Under the pieces are notes generated by a model that worked only from the letters and a program-made list of their open reading frames with translations, did no database searches and had not been told where the DNA came from. A DNA stretch of 64,000 bases from Leifsonia shinshuensis (GTDB taxonomy: Bacteria > Actinomycetota > Actinomycetes > Actinomycetales > Microbacteriaceae), in NCBI RefSeq assembly GCF_022606355.1, contig NZ_JAHHZQ010000004.1, positions 620,001 to 684,000 on the forward strand, read 5' to 3'. Below are positions 17,400-25,087 of this stretch, piece after piece (the first letter of the stretch is position 1; each line of letters begins with the position of its first letter). A program made the translations under genes and the position numbers.

Positions 17400-17454
17400 G
17401 AGGGGCACGTTGTTGTCACTTTCGGGCGCCGAAAGGGACAACAACGTGCCTCTC
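17400..17454. terminator. 55-bp palindrome after adnB, probable bidirectional terminator
   Basis: Outer arms 17400-17417 and 17437-17454 (GAGGGGCACGT... / ...ACGTGCCTCTC) pair perfectly, and an inner stem CTTTCGG/CCGAAAG with a GCG loop (17419-17435) extends the hairpin. It lies between the convergent adnB and phosphotransferase genes. Length and outer 11 nt match the palindrome at 4028-4082. Confidence 0.75.
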
Positions 17455-17470
17455 AGCTGGAAAAGCGGGG

Positions 17471-18520
17471 TCAGCCGGCCGGGGAGTCGTCGACGGGGCG
17501 CATGCCGCCCGAGCGAACGGAGGCGCGATCGCCGGGAGTCCGGTCGAGCAGGGCCTCGACGTCGTCGATCGCCATGATCGGGCCGGTCGCGGTCGACAGC
17601 GGAGTGACCGCGTTGCTGTGGACGCGGTCCACCAATCCGTCGAGCATCTGCACCGCGTCGTCCACGATGCTCTGGTCGCGCAGCTCGCGACCGTGCAGGA
17701 GCCAGCGGGCGACCTCCAGCTCGGCGTACAGCATCGCACGCTGCGTGAACTGCCGGTCGGTGGCGACCTGACGGGTGGAGGCGTACGCGACGAGCGCGCC
17801 GTCGGTGGCCTCCGGGTTCATCGCCAGCAGCCAGTGCAGGTCGCGTGCCGGATCGCCGACGCGCAGTGCCGACCAGCCCAGGACGGCGCCGACGGTCTCG
17901 CCGTCGACGAGGAACGAGTCGGCGGTCAGAGCGCCGTTGATGACCGTCGGCTGGAACTGCCAGATCGAGTGGTCGGCGACCGCGTCGCGCCAGCGCTCCC
18001 GCAGCGCGGCGGGCAGCTTACCGGTCGAGGCGGCCGACTCGATGAGGGCGGCGGTCGACGACAGGCATTCGGCTGCGGAGAGCACGGGGAGGCCGGCCTC
18101 GCCGACGAAGCTGGTGGGAAGTGTGTGGATGGCCGCGATGGCGTGGCCGATCGAACCGGCCAGCCCGTCGCCGGGCGGCACGTCCTCGACGGCGACATGC
18201 TCGCCCGGGAGGAAGTCGTAGACGATCGCGCGCGTGCCGCCGACCGGAGTCTGGCCGAGATAGCCGGGAACGTCGAACGGCAGCCGGCTGCGGATGCCGG
18301 TCGTGAGCGCACGGAGGGCGACGAGGTCGGAGCTCTGCTCCGTCTCTGCCGCCTGCGTGAGCGGCACACGCACGATGCAGGCGCTTCCGTCCGACGCGGT
18401 GAGCACGGCGGAGTCGAACTCGCCCGCTCCGTCGGCGGAGTGGCGCCGAGCACCGGTGACGGTGAGGTCGGGCACGGCCGAGCTGGCCAGCGCGGCTAGA
18501 GTGAGAGGGGATCTGGCCAT
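17471..18520 (-). CDS. APH-fold phosphotransferase with degenerate catalytic motifs (probable pseudokinase)
   Basis: 349 residues. The overall pattern is that of the aminoglycoside/macrolide phosphotransferase fold: an N-lobe (SACIVRVPL, then a helix and YDFLPGEHV), AIAAIHTL, and a C-lobe ending GDPARDLHWLL. The catalytic HGDxxxxN loop is replaced by VINGALTADSFLVDG and the metal-binding aspartate of the IDW-type motif by LGWS, so all three key residues are missing. It is probably a non-catalytic binding protein. It is divergent from nudC by 80 bp and convergent with adnB. No resistance function should be inferred. Confidence 0.8.
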   Translation of the reverse strand: MARSPLTLAALASSAVPDLTVTGARRHSADGAGEFDSAVLTASDGSACIVRVPLTQAAETEQSSDLVALRALTTGIRSRLPFDVPGYLGQTPVGGTRAIVYDFLPGEHVAVEDVPPGDGLAGSIGHAIAAIHTLPTSFVGEAGLPVLSAAECLSSTAALIESAASTGKLPAALRERWRDAVADHSIWQFQPTVINGALTADSFLVDGETVGAVLGWSALRVGDPARDLHWLLAMNPEATDGALVAYASTRQVATDRQFTQRAMLYAELEVARWLLHGRELRDQSIVDDAVQMLDGLVDRVHSNAVTPLSTATGPIMAIDDVEALLDRTPGDRASVRSGGMRPVDDSPAG

Positions 18521-18600
18521 GGACCTAGGCTAAATGGACTTCCGCGCGTGGGCAGTTCCGCCACGCCTTGCACGTCCGCCCCGTCCTCGAAGGGTTCTCG

Positions 18601-19623
18601 ATGTCGTCCGCTCCGACGTCTGCTCTGCCGCTCGCCGCCCTCCCGCTCTCCCGTCACGCCATCGACCGCGATCACGCGGCCCGTTCCCGGCCTGCGCTGT
18701 TCGACGAGCTGTGGGAGGAACCGACCACGCGAGTCCTCGCGCTCTGGAAGGGCCGTGCGCTGCTGACGCCGCAGAGCGTCGCCGCCGCGACGCCGTCCGC
18801 CGACGGCTGGAGCGCCCCGGACGCCGGCCCCGCCGCGCTCGAGCTGCTTCCCGTCGAGCGGGTGACCGCCGCCCTGCTCCGTGTGTACCTCGGGCGCACG
18901 CTGATCGACGTGCCGGGGGAGCCTGCCGGGTCGGCGATCGTGCTGGAGGTGCTCACCGACGCGGCCGCCGGCGAGCTGGAGCCCGACGAGGCGCGCTGGG
19001 GCAACCTGCGTACCGTGGCGACCGCCCTCAGCGACCGTGACGCCGGGCTCTTCACCGAGGCGCTCGCCATCGCGAACTGGCACGCCTCGCACACGCACTG
19101 CCCGCGCTGCGGCACGCCGACGGTGGTCGAGCAGGCGGGCTGGGTGCGGCGCTGCTTCGAAGACGGCTCCGAGGTGTTCCCCCGCACGGATCCTGCGGTC
19201 ATCGTCACCGTGCTCGACGCCGACGACCGGCTGCTGCTCGGCTCGAACGCGATGTGGGAGCACTCCCGCTACTCACTGCTCGCGGGCTTCGTGGAGCCGG
19301 GGGAGTCGTTCGAGTCCGCCGTCGAGCGCGAGATCTTCGAGGAGGCCGGCGTGCGGGTCGTCGACGCGCGGTACAAGGGCTCGCAGCCGTGGCCGTTCCC
19401 GGCGTCCGTGATGGTGGGGATGTCGGCGCGCCTCGCCGACGACCAGCCGCCCGCCGCACTCACGCCGGACGGCGAGGAGATCCTCGACCTGCGCTGGTTC
19501 AGCCGGGACGAACTGTGGGCGGCGCGCGACCAGGTCATCCTGCCCGGCCGGTCGTCGATCGCGCGAGCTCTGATCGAGGACTGGTACGGCGGGTCGCTCG
19601 ATGAGCCGCCGGTCGCCCCGTGA
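18601..19623 (+). CDS. nudC: NAD(+) diphosphatase / RNA deNADding enzyme NudC
   Basis: 340 residues from ATG 18601, with GAAGGG at good spacing. It cleaves NAD(H) to NMN(H) and AMP and in other bacteria removes NAD caps from RNA. A zinc-ribbon segment (C167, C170, C185) is followed by the Nudix box GFVEPGESFESAVEREIFEEAG (split around 229-251) and the NADH-specific SQPWPFPAS (261-269). The fourth zinc cysteine expected soon after C185 is replaced by an EDGSE segment, so zinc may be bound differently or not at all. The helicase start overlaps its stop by 4 nt, implying coupling. Confidence 0.93.
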   Translation: MSSAPTSALPLAALPLSRHAIDRDHAARSRPALFDELWEEPTTRVLALWKGRALLTPQSVAAATPSADGWSAPDAGPAALELLPVERVTAALLRVYLGRTLIDVPGEPAGSAIVLEVLTDAAAGELEPDEARWGNLRTVATALSDRDAGLFTEALAIANWHASHTHCPRCGTPTVVEQAGWVRRCFEDGSEVFPRTDPAVIVTVLDADDRLLLGSNAMWEHSRYSLLAGFVEPGESFESAVEREIFEEAGVRVVDARYKGSQPWPFPASVMVGMSARLADDQPPAALTPDGEEILDLRWFSRDELWAARDQVILPGRSSIARALIEDWYGGSLDEPPVAP

Positions 19624-21398
19624 GCACTGGTCGCCCCGCGGGCACAGGGCTCCCGGCGGGCACGAGCGGCGTCTCGGGGCCGGAGGCGCTGCTGGCCGGT
19701 CTGGACGCCCAGCAGCGCGTCGCCGCAGAGGCGCTCTTCGGTCCGGTGTGCGTGCTCGCCGGCGCCGGCACGGGCAAGACCCGTGCGATCACGCACCGGA
19801 TCGCGTACGGCGTCGCCACCGGCGCCTTCACGCCGAACCGGGTGATGGCGTTGACCTTCACCAACCGCGCCGCGGCGGAGCTGCGCGGGCGGCTCCGTCA
19901 GCTCGGTGCGGGCGGCGTCTCCGCGCGCACGTTCCACGCGGCCGCCCTGTCCCAGCTCAACTACTTCTGGCCGCAGGTCGTCGGCGGTCAGCTTCCGAGC
20001 GTGCTCGACGGCAAGGGCCGCGTCCTCGGCCACGCCGCGGAGAAACTGGGGCTGCGGGTGGACACCGCCACCCTGCGCGATGTCGCGGCCGAGATCGAGT
20101 GGCGCAAAGTCTCGAGCCTCACCTTGGACGACTACGCCACGGCCCTGGCCTCACGTCCGCTGCCCGGCGCACTCACCGCGGAGAAGCTCGTCGACCTGCA
20201 CCGCACCTACGAGGAGCTCAAGGACGAGCGCAAGCAGATCGACTTCGAGGACGTGCTGCTCGTGTGCGCCGGAATGATCGAGACCGAGCCGTCGGTCGCG
20301 ATGCAGGTGCGCGAGCAGTACCGGTACTTCGTCGTCGACGAATACCAGGACGTCTCGCCGCTGCAGCATGAGCTGCTCGGGCTCTGGCTCGGCACCAGGC
20401 GTGATCTCTGCGTGGTCGGCGACGCGAGCCAGACCATCTACTCGTTCGCCGGCGCGCGCAGCGACTACCTGGTCGACTTCGAGCGCGAACACCCCGGCGC
20501 GACCGTCGTCCGGCTGGAGCAGAACTACCGCTCGGCCCCTCCGGTGATCGACACGGCCAACCGTCTGATGCGCGGGCGGTCGGGCGCGTTGACGCTGCAC
20601 GCGGTCCGCGAGACCCGCCCCGGTGACGAGGTGCCGGCTCCCGAGGCGTTCGAGGACGACCGCGCGGAGGCGCGTGCGGTCGCCGGGCGCATCGCCCAGG
20701 AACTCGCGGCCGGCGCCCGACCCGAGAGCATCGCGGTGCTCTATCGCGTCAACGTGCAGGCCGCTGCTCTCGAACAGGCACTCGGAGACCTCGGGATCAG
20801 CTATCAGCTGCGCGGATCGAAGCGGTTCTTCGACCTGCCGGAGGTTCGTCAGGCGGTCATGACCCTGCGAGCGGCGAGTGTGGCCGCGACAGACGAGCCG
20901 TTGTTCAAATCGGTGAGCGATGTGCTGCGCACGCTCGGGTGGTCGGTGCGGCCTCCTGAGGGCCGCGGTGCCGTGCGCGAGCGGTGGGAGTCGCTGAACG
21001 CGATCATGGGCCTCGTCGACGAGATGCCGGAGGGGGCGACGTTCCGCCGGTTCACCGACGAGCTGCTCGCACGCCAGGCCGGCCAGCACGAGCCGACGCT
21101 GTCGGCGGTCACCCTCGCGACGTTGCACGCGGCGAAGGGCCTGGAGTGGGACTCGGTGCATCTGGTCGGCCTCTCGGAGGGACTCGTGCCGATCAGCTAC
21201 GCGACGACGTTCGAGCAGGTCGACGAGGAGCGCAGGCTGCTCTACGTCGGCATCACGCGCGCGCGGCATCGGCTTCGGCTCAGCTGGGCCCAGCGCGGCA
21301 GCCAGCCGGGTCGTCCGGTGTCGCGTCAGCCGTCGCGGTTCCTCGCCGAGCTCGCGGCACCGCGCGCGGCGGCGCGAACGGCAGAGCCAGCGGACTGA
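19620..21398 (+). CDS. UvrD2-like ATP-dependent DNA helicase, short form
   Basis: 592 residues, GTG start overlapping the nudC stop (GTGA). SF1A motifs: Walker A GAGTGKTR (48-55), TFTNRAAAEL, VVDEYQDVS, GDASQTIYSFAGA, QNYRS, HAAKGLEWD and GITRARHRL. The position after nudC is that of mycobacterial UvrD2. However, the protein stops soon after the motor (RFLAELAAPRAA) and lacks the HRDC domain and tetracysteine module described for mycobacterial UvrD2. Predicted 3'-5' helicase in repair or replication. Its last 119 nt overlap the 3' end of the convergent E1-like gene. Confidence 0.9.
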   Translation: MSTGRPAGTGLPAGTSGVSGPEALLAGLDAQQRVAAEALFGPVCVLAGAGTGKTRAITHRIAYGVATGAFTPNRVMALTFTNRAAAELRGRLRQLGAGGVSARTFHAAALSQLNYFWPQVVGGQLPSVLDGKGRVLGHAAEKLGLRVDTATLRDVAAEIEWRKVSSLTLDDYATALASRPLPGALTAEKLVDLHRTYEELKDERKQIDFEDVLLVCAGMIETEPSVAMQVREQYRYFVVDEYQDVSPLQHELLGLWLGTRRDLCVVGDASQTIYSFAGARSDYLVDFEREHPGATVVRLEQNYRSAPPVIDTANRLMRGRSGALTLHAVRETRPGDEVPAPEAFEDDRAEARAVAGRIAQELAAGARPESIAVLYRVNVQAAALEQALGDLGISYQLRGSKRFFDLPEVRQAVMTLRAASVAATDEPLFKSVSDVLRTLGWSVRPPEGRGAVRERWESLNAIMGLVDEMPEGATFRRFTDELLARQAGQHEPTLSAVTLATLHAAKGLEWDSVHLVGLSEGLVPISYATTFEQVDEERRLLYVGITRARHRLRLSWAQRGSQPGRPVSRQPSRFLAELAAPRAAARTAEPAD

Positions 21399-22221
21399 GG
21401 CACCCGCACTCGGGATGCGGCTCCCAGCCGAACTCGCTCCAGCGGGCCGACCCTGCGTCGTAGCGGGAGGCGGTGACGGTTCCGCCCGGCGCCTCCGCCC
21501 CCGAGTCGTCCATCGCCGTCGTGCGCCCGTCGAGCGCGGCCAGCACGACCGTCGCAGCGGCGGAGGCCACCGCACCGCAGACGAGTTCCGACTCGCCGGG
21601 CGCCGGTCGGGTGTGCAGCTGGGCGGCGAGGGCCGGCCACGCCGGGTCTCCGTCTCGCCGATGCAGGTCGAGGCAGCGCAGGCAGGCCGTCTCTCCCGGC
21701 CGCACCAGTGGGCCGACCGTCGCGCCGGCATCGCCGAACACCACGGCCAGGTGCGGGATGTCGCGACGCAGCCAGCGCTGGTGGCGGTGCGGAGCGACGG
21801 CGTACGATCCGACGACGATCGCCACGGCGGCGTCGTCGACCGCGGGGTCGTCCGCCGGGAGGCCGCTGCGGGCGTCGACCCCGGCCTCGCGCAGCAGGCT
21901 CAGGATCCGCGCCGCGGTGGGGCCGGTGCCGTCGAGCACGACGATCGCCTCGCGCGCAGGGGCGTCGAGGCCATCGATGTCGGGGGCGAGCACGGGTGCC
22001 AGCCGCGCCACCAGGGCGTCGGCGGCACCCGGATCCGCGCCGGCGCTGCGCGCGATGAGGCGGAGGGCGCCGATCGCGACTCCGCCGGCCAGCGCGGAGA
22101 CCATCCGCTCGCCGGCGGCATCGAGCGGGTCGAGGACGAGGCGCGGACGGTCCACGCCGAACTGGAGGGCGTGCGGCGAGCGCCAGACGCGGGGGATCGT
22201 GGGATCGAGCTGGTAGACCAT
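21280..22221 (-). CDS. E1-like / cyclodehydratase-type zinc protein of unknown substrate
   Basis: 313 residues from ATG 22221 (AGGA upstream; a GTG at 22266 is possible). The mid-region RPGETACLRCLDLHRRDGDPAWPALAAQL and the later HPECGC are features of the ThiF/YcaO-partner superfamily, where two CxxC-type pairs bind zinc. No adenylation-site glycine motif or precursor peptide is evident. Related genes sit in this conserved actinobacterial block, so it is likely a core gene and not part of a bacteriocin cluster. The last ~39 codons are antisense to the end of the helicase gene. Function unknown. Confidence 0.7.
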   Translation of the reverse strand: MVYQLDPTIPRVWRSPHALQFGVDRPRLVLDPLDAAGERMVSALAGGVAIGALRLIARSAGADPGAADALVARLAPVLAPDIDGLDAPAREAIVVLDGTGPTAARILSLLREAGVDARSGLPADDPAVDDAAVAIVVGSYAVAPHRHQRWLRRDIPHLAVVFGDAGATVGPLVRPGETACLRCLDLHRRDGDPAWPALAAQLHTRPAPGESELVCGAVASAAATVVLAALDGRTTAMDDSGAEAPGGTVTASRYDAGSARWSEFGWEPHPECGCLSPLALPFAPPRAVPRARRGTATADATPDDPAGCRAGPS

Positions 22222-22317
22222 CCGGCCATCCTGGCGGCCGGAGGACCCTCGTTCCGCGTTATCCACAGCCCGAGGCGCTCACCGGCCACGTCCACAGGCG
22301 GCCGGGGGCGCGGGGCT

Positions 22318-23661
22318 TCAGCTCTCCGTCGGCCGCTCTCCGTCGCCCCGGAGCAGGTCTTCGATCGCCTGGTCGAACTCGTCGCGCTCCGGCTCCTGTC
22401 CGGATGCCGCCGCGGTGAGCCGTGCGACGAGCGCCGACGGGTCGTCGAGGTCCGCCGCCTGGGGGAGGAGGTCGGGGTGCGACCACAGGTGATCGCGTGC
22501 CTCCTGGCCGACGGCATCGGTGACGGCCTGCCACATCGCCGCGGCGTCGCGCAGCCGGCGTGGGCGCAGCTCGAGGCCGACGAGCGTGGCGAACGCGGAT
22601 TCGGCAGGGCCTCCTGCCGCGCGTCGGCGCCGGACCGTCTCGGCGATCGCATCGGCCTTCGGCAGCAGCCGCGTGGCGCCGGCGGTGACCACGTCGACCC
22701 AGCCCTCGACGAGCGCGAGCACGGTCTCCAGGCGCTCCAGCGCCTCCTGCTGCTCCTCGGTCTTGGGCGGGATCAGGGCGCCGGAGACCATCGCCTCGCG
22801 CAGCTCTTCGGGGTTCGCCGGGTCGAAGCCCTCGGCGAGCGACTCCAGGCGGTCGGTGTCGATCGTGATGCCACGTGCGAACGCGGTGATCTGCGTGATG
22901 AGCTGCAGGCGCAGCCACTTGGCGTGCCGGAACAGCCGGGCGTGCGCGAGCTCCCGAACCGCCAGGTACAGCTGCACCTGGTCGAGCGGGATGTCGAGGC
23001 CGTCGCCGAACTCGGCGACGTTCTGGGGGATGAGGGCCGCTGCTCCGTCGGCGAGCAGCGGGATGCCGATGTCGCCTCCGGAGACGACCTCCTTCGAGAG
23101 CTGCCCGACGACCTGGCCCAGCTGCATCGCGAACAGAGCGCCACCGACCGAGCGCATGACCTGGCCGGCGTTCTGGATCATGCCCTGCATCTCTTCGGGC
23201 GCCTGCTCGGTGAGCACCCGGGTGAGCGCGTCGGAGATGCTGAGTGCGACCGGCTCGGCCAGCTGCGTCCAGAGCGGCATGGTCTGCCGTGCCCACTCGG
23301 CGCGGCCGATGAGCTCGGGAGGCGTCGGGAGACCCGCGACGGTCGTCGCCTCGTCGAGCCAGAGTGCGGCGACGTTGAAGGCCTGATCGAGTGCCGAGCG
23401 CTCGGCGGGTGTGACCGGATGCGCCCCCTCGCCGGCGAGCGTCCGCGCCTGCTGGGACGCCAGGTCCCAGTTGATGCCGCCTCCCGGGTTCAGGAGGGCG
23501 TTCTGCAGCTGACCCAGCAGCTGCTGGATGGCGGCGGGATCGTTGGGGAGCCCCGCCGCGCCGGCGAGCTGGCTCGGGTCGATCGAGGAGTCGCCCGACA
23601 GGAACTCGCGGAGCATGTCCCGGAACTCGTCGTCCGGTTCCTTGTTCGGATCGTCGGCCAT
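22318..23661 (-). CDS. DUF2342 (zincin-like) family protein
   Basis: 447 residues, ATG 23661 after GAGGGG. The family is annotated as putative zinc-dependent metalloproteases. The central segment reads AVRELAHARLFRHAKWL: the glutamate and second histidine of HExxH are kept, but the first histidine is arginine. Acidic N-terminus (DPNKEPDDEFRDMLREFLSG), mostly helical body and acidic C-terminal tail; no signal peptide or membrane segment. Divergent from the PDZ protease gene with 155 bp between. The same family sits at this place in mycobacteria (Rv3195 region, from memory). Proteolytic activity is doubtful. Confidence 0.83.
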   Translation of the reverse strand: MADDPNKEPDDEFRDMLREFLSGDSSIDPSQLAGAAGLPNDPAAIQQLLGQLQNALLNPGGGINWDLASQQARTLAGEGAHPVTPAERSALDQAFNVAALWLDEATTVAGLPTPPELIGRAEWARQTMPLWTQLAEPVALSISDALTRVLTEQAPEEMQGMIQNAGQVMRSVGGALFAMQLGQVVGQLSKEVVSGGDIGIPLLADGAAALIPQNVAEFGDGLDIPLDQVQLYLAVRELAHARLFRHAKWLRLQLITQITAFARGITIDTDRLESLAEGFDPANPEELREAMVSGALIPPKTEEQQEALERLETVLALVEGWVDVVTAGATRLLPKADAIAETVRRRRAAGGPAESAFATLVGLELRPRRLRDAAAMWQAVTDAVGQEARDHLWSHPDLLPQAADLDDPSALVARLTAAASGQEPERDEFDQAIEDLLRGDGERPTES

Positions 23662-23816
23662 GGTGCGCCCCTCGTCTCGAATGGATCCGCCGTTGATTAC
23701 GGCTTTCCAGGCTTGGGATCTACGCTAGCCCGTGATCGTCGTGAGCCGGGTGAGAATCGGCTCGGGCTGCGCGGTGCGCTGTGCGCCCGTGGCGAACACG
23801 ACCGAAGGGACTGCAC

Positions 23817-24956
23817 GTGACGCTGTTCACCGACGACGGCCACCCCGGACCGCCGGCCGAGCGCGAGAGGGTGGCCCCTCCCCGCCGGGTCATCGTCGGG
23901 TGGGTCTCGATCGGCCTCGCCGTCGCGCTCGCTCTGGTGCTGGCGCTGGTGCCCGCCCCGTTCGTGATCGAGCAGCCGGGACCCGTCTACAACACGCTCG
24001 GCACCGATCAGAAGGTCGGGTCGGAGCCGTCGGCGGATGCACAGCAGCTCATCACCATCCCGAGTCAGACGACCTATCCCACAGCGGGCTCGCTCGATCT
24101 GCTGACCGTGTCGGTCCTGGGCAACCCCGATCAGCGCCCCAGCTGGTTCGACATCATCACGGCCTGGTTCGACCCGAGCCGTGCCGTGCAGCCGATCGAC
24201 GCGGTCTTCCCTCCTGGAACGACGACCGAGCAGTCCAACGCCGCGAACGCCGCGCTCATGGTCGACTCCCAGCAGGACGCCATCGCCGCGGCCCTCAACC
24301 AACTGGGCTACACGTTCCCGCAGCACGTCGAGGTCAAGCAGCTCATCCCGAACTCGCCCGCGGCGAAGGTCTTGAAGACCGGCGACCAGGTCACGAGCGT
24401 CAACGGCACGGCCGTCTCCAGCGTCGGCGAGCTCCGCAGCGCCGTGTCGGCCAACGGCGCGGGCAGACCGGCCGAGGTCGGGATCGTCCGCGACGGTGCG
24501 GCCTCGACCGTCGCGATCACGCCGGAGGAGACGCAGGGGCAGGTCGTCCTGGGGATCGGAGCCGGCATGGAATACACGTTCCCGTTCGAGGTCAACATCC
24601 AGCTGAACAACGTGGGAGGGCCGAGCGCTGGCCAGATGTTCGCCCTCGGGATCATCGACAAGCTGACGCCGGGCAAGCTCAACGGCGGCAAGAAGGTCGC
24701 CGGCACCGGCACCATCGACAACACAGGGACGATCGGTCCGATCGGCGGCATCCGGCAGAAGATGTTCGCGGCCCGAGACACCGGAGGCGCCGGCTACTTC
24801 CTCGCGCCCGCGTCGAACTGCGACGAGGTCACCGGCCACATCCCGTCCGGCCTGCATGTCTTCGCGGTCAAGACGCTCGCCGACTCGCTCGCCGTGCTGA
24901 AGGCCGTCAGCAGCGGGTCGAGCACCGCGGGCCTCCCGACCTGTCCCGCCTCCTGA
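23817..24956 (+). CDS. Membrane-anchored PDZ domain, Lon-like S16 protease
   Basis: 379 residues from GTG 23817, with GAAGGGA 6 nt upstream. One transmembrane helix (about 25-48) is followed by an extracytoplasmic region, a PDZ domain (about 170-245: VKQLIPNSPAAKVLKTGDQVTSVNG split here) and a C-terminal S16 domain. The Ser-Lys dyad is clear: serine of GGPSAGQ and lysine of GPIGGIRQK. Related actinobacterial proteins are YlbL/PDZ-Lon types. The substrate is unknown. It is 131 bp ahead of the UPF0182 gene in the same orientation, as in mycobacteria (Rv3194c-Rv3193c, from memory). Confidence 0.92.
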   Translation: MTLFTDDGHPGPPAERERVAPPRRVIVGWVSIGLAVALALVLALVPAPFVIEQPGPVYNTLGTDQKVGSEPSADAQQLITIPSQTTYPTAGSLDLLTVSVLGNPDQRPSWFDIITAWFDPSRAVQPIDAVFPPGTTTEQSNAANAALMVDSQQDAIAAALNQLGYTFPQHVEVKQLIPNSPAAKVLKTGDQVTSVNGTAVSSVGELRSAVSANGAGRPAEVGIVRDGAASTVAITPEETQGQVVLGIGAGMEYTFPFEVNIQLNNVGGPSAGQMFALGIIDKLTPGKLNGGKKVAGTGTIDNTGTIGPIGGIRQKMFAARDTGGAGYFLAPASNCDEVTGHIPSGLHVFAVKTLADSLAVLKAVSSGSSTAGLPTCPAS

Positions 24957-25087
24957 CCCCGCGACGTCCGCGCTGCGCGCGCCCACCCGGCGTTCGCCGT
25001 CCTCACCGCCGGGCCGCAGCGTTCTCCAAGCGACGGCCACCTAGGATGGTTCTCTGAGTCACCCCACGGAGAGCAAGAGGGCCACAC

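Noticed and set aside
14039-17419. 1126-codon minus-strand frame opposite adnB
   Set aside because: No motifs, antisense to a gene with complete helicase and nuclease motifs.
17471-18520. Antibiotic-resistance phosphotransferase
   Set aside because: The catalytic HGD loop and metal aspartate are missing, so enzymatic resistance is not supported.
21280-22221. Bacteriocin (TOMM) biosynthesis cluster
   Set aside because: Only one protein with partial resemblance; no YcaO, precursor peptide, dehydrogenase or exporter nearby.
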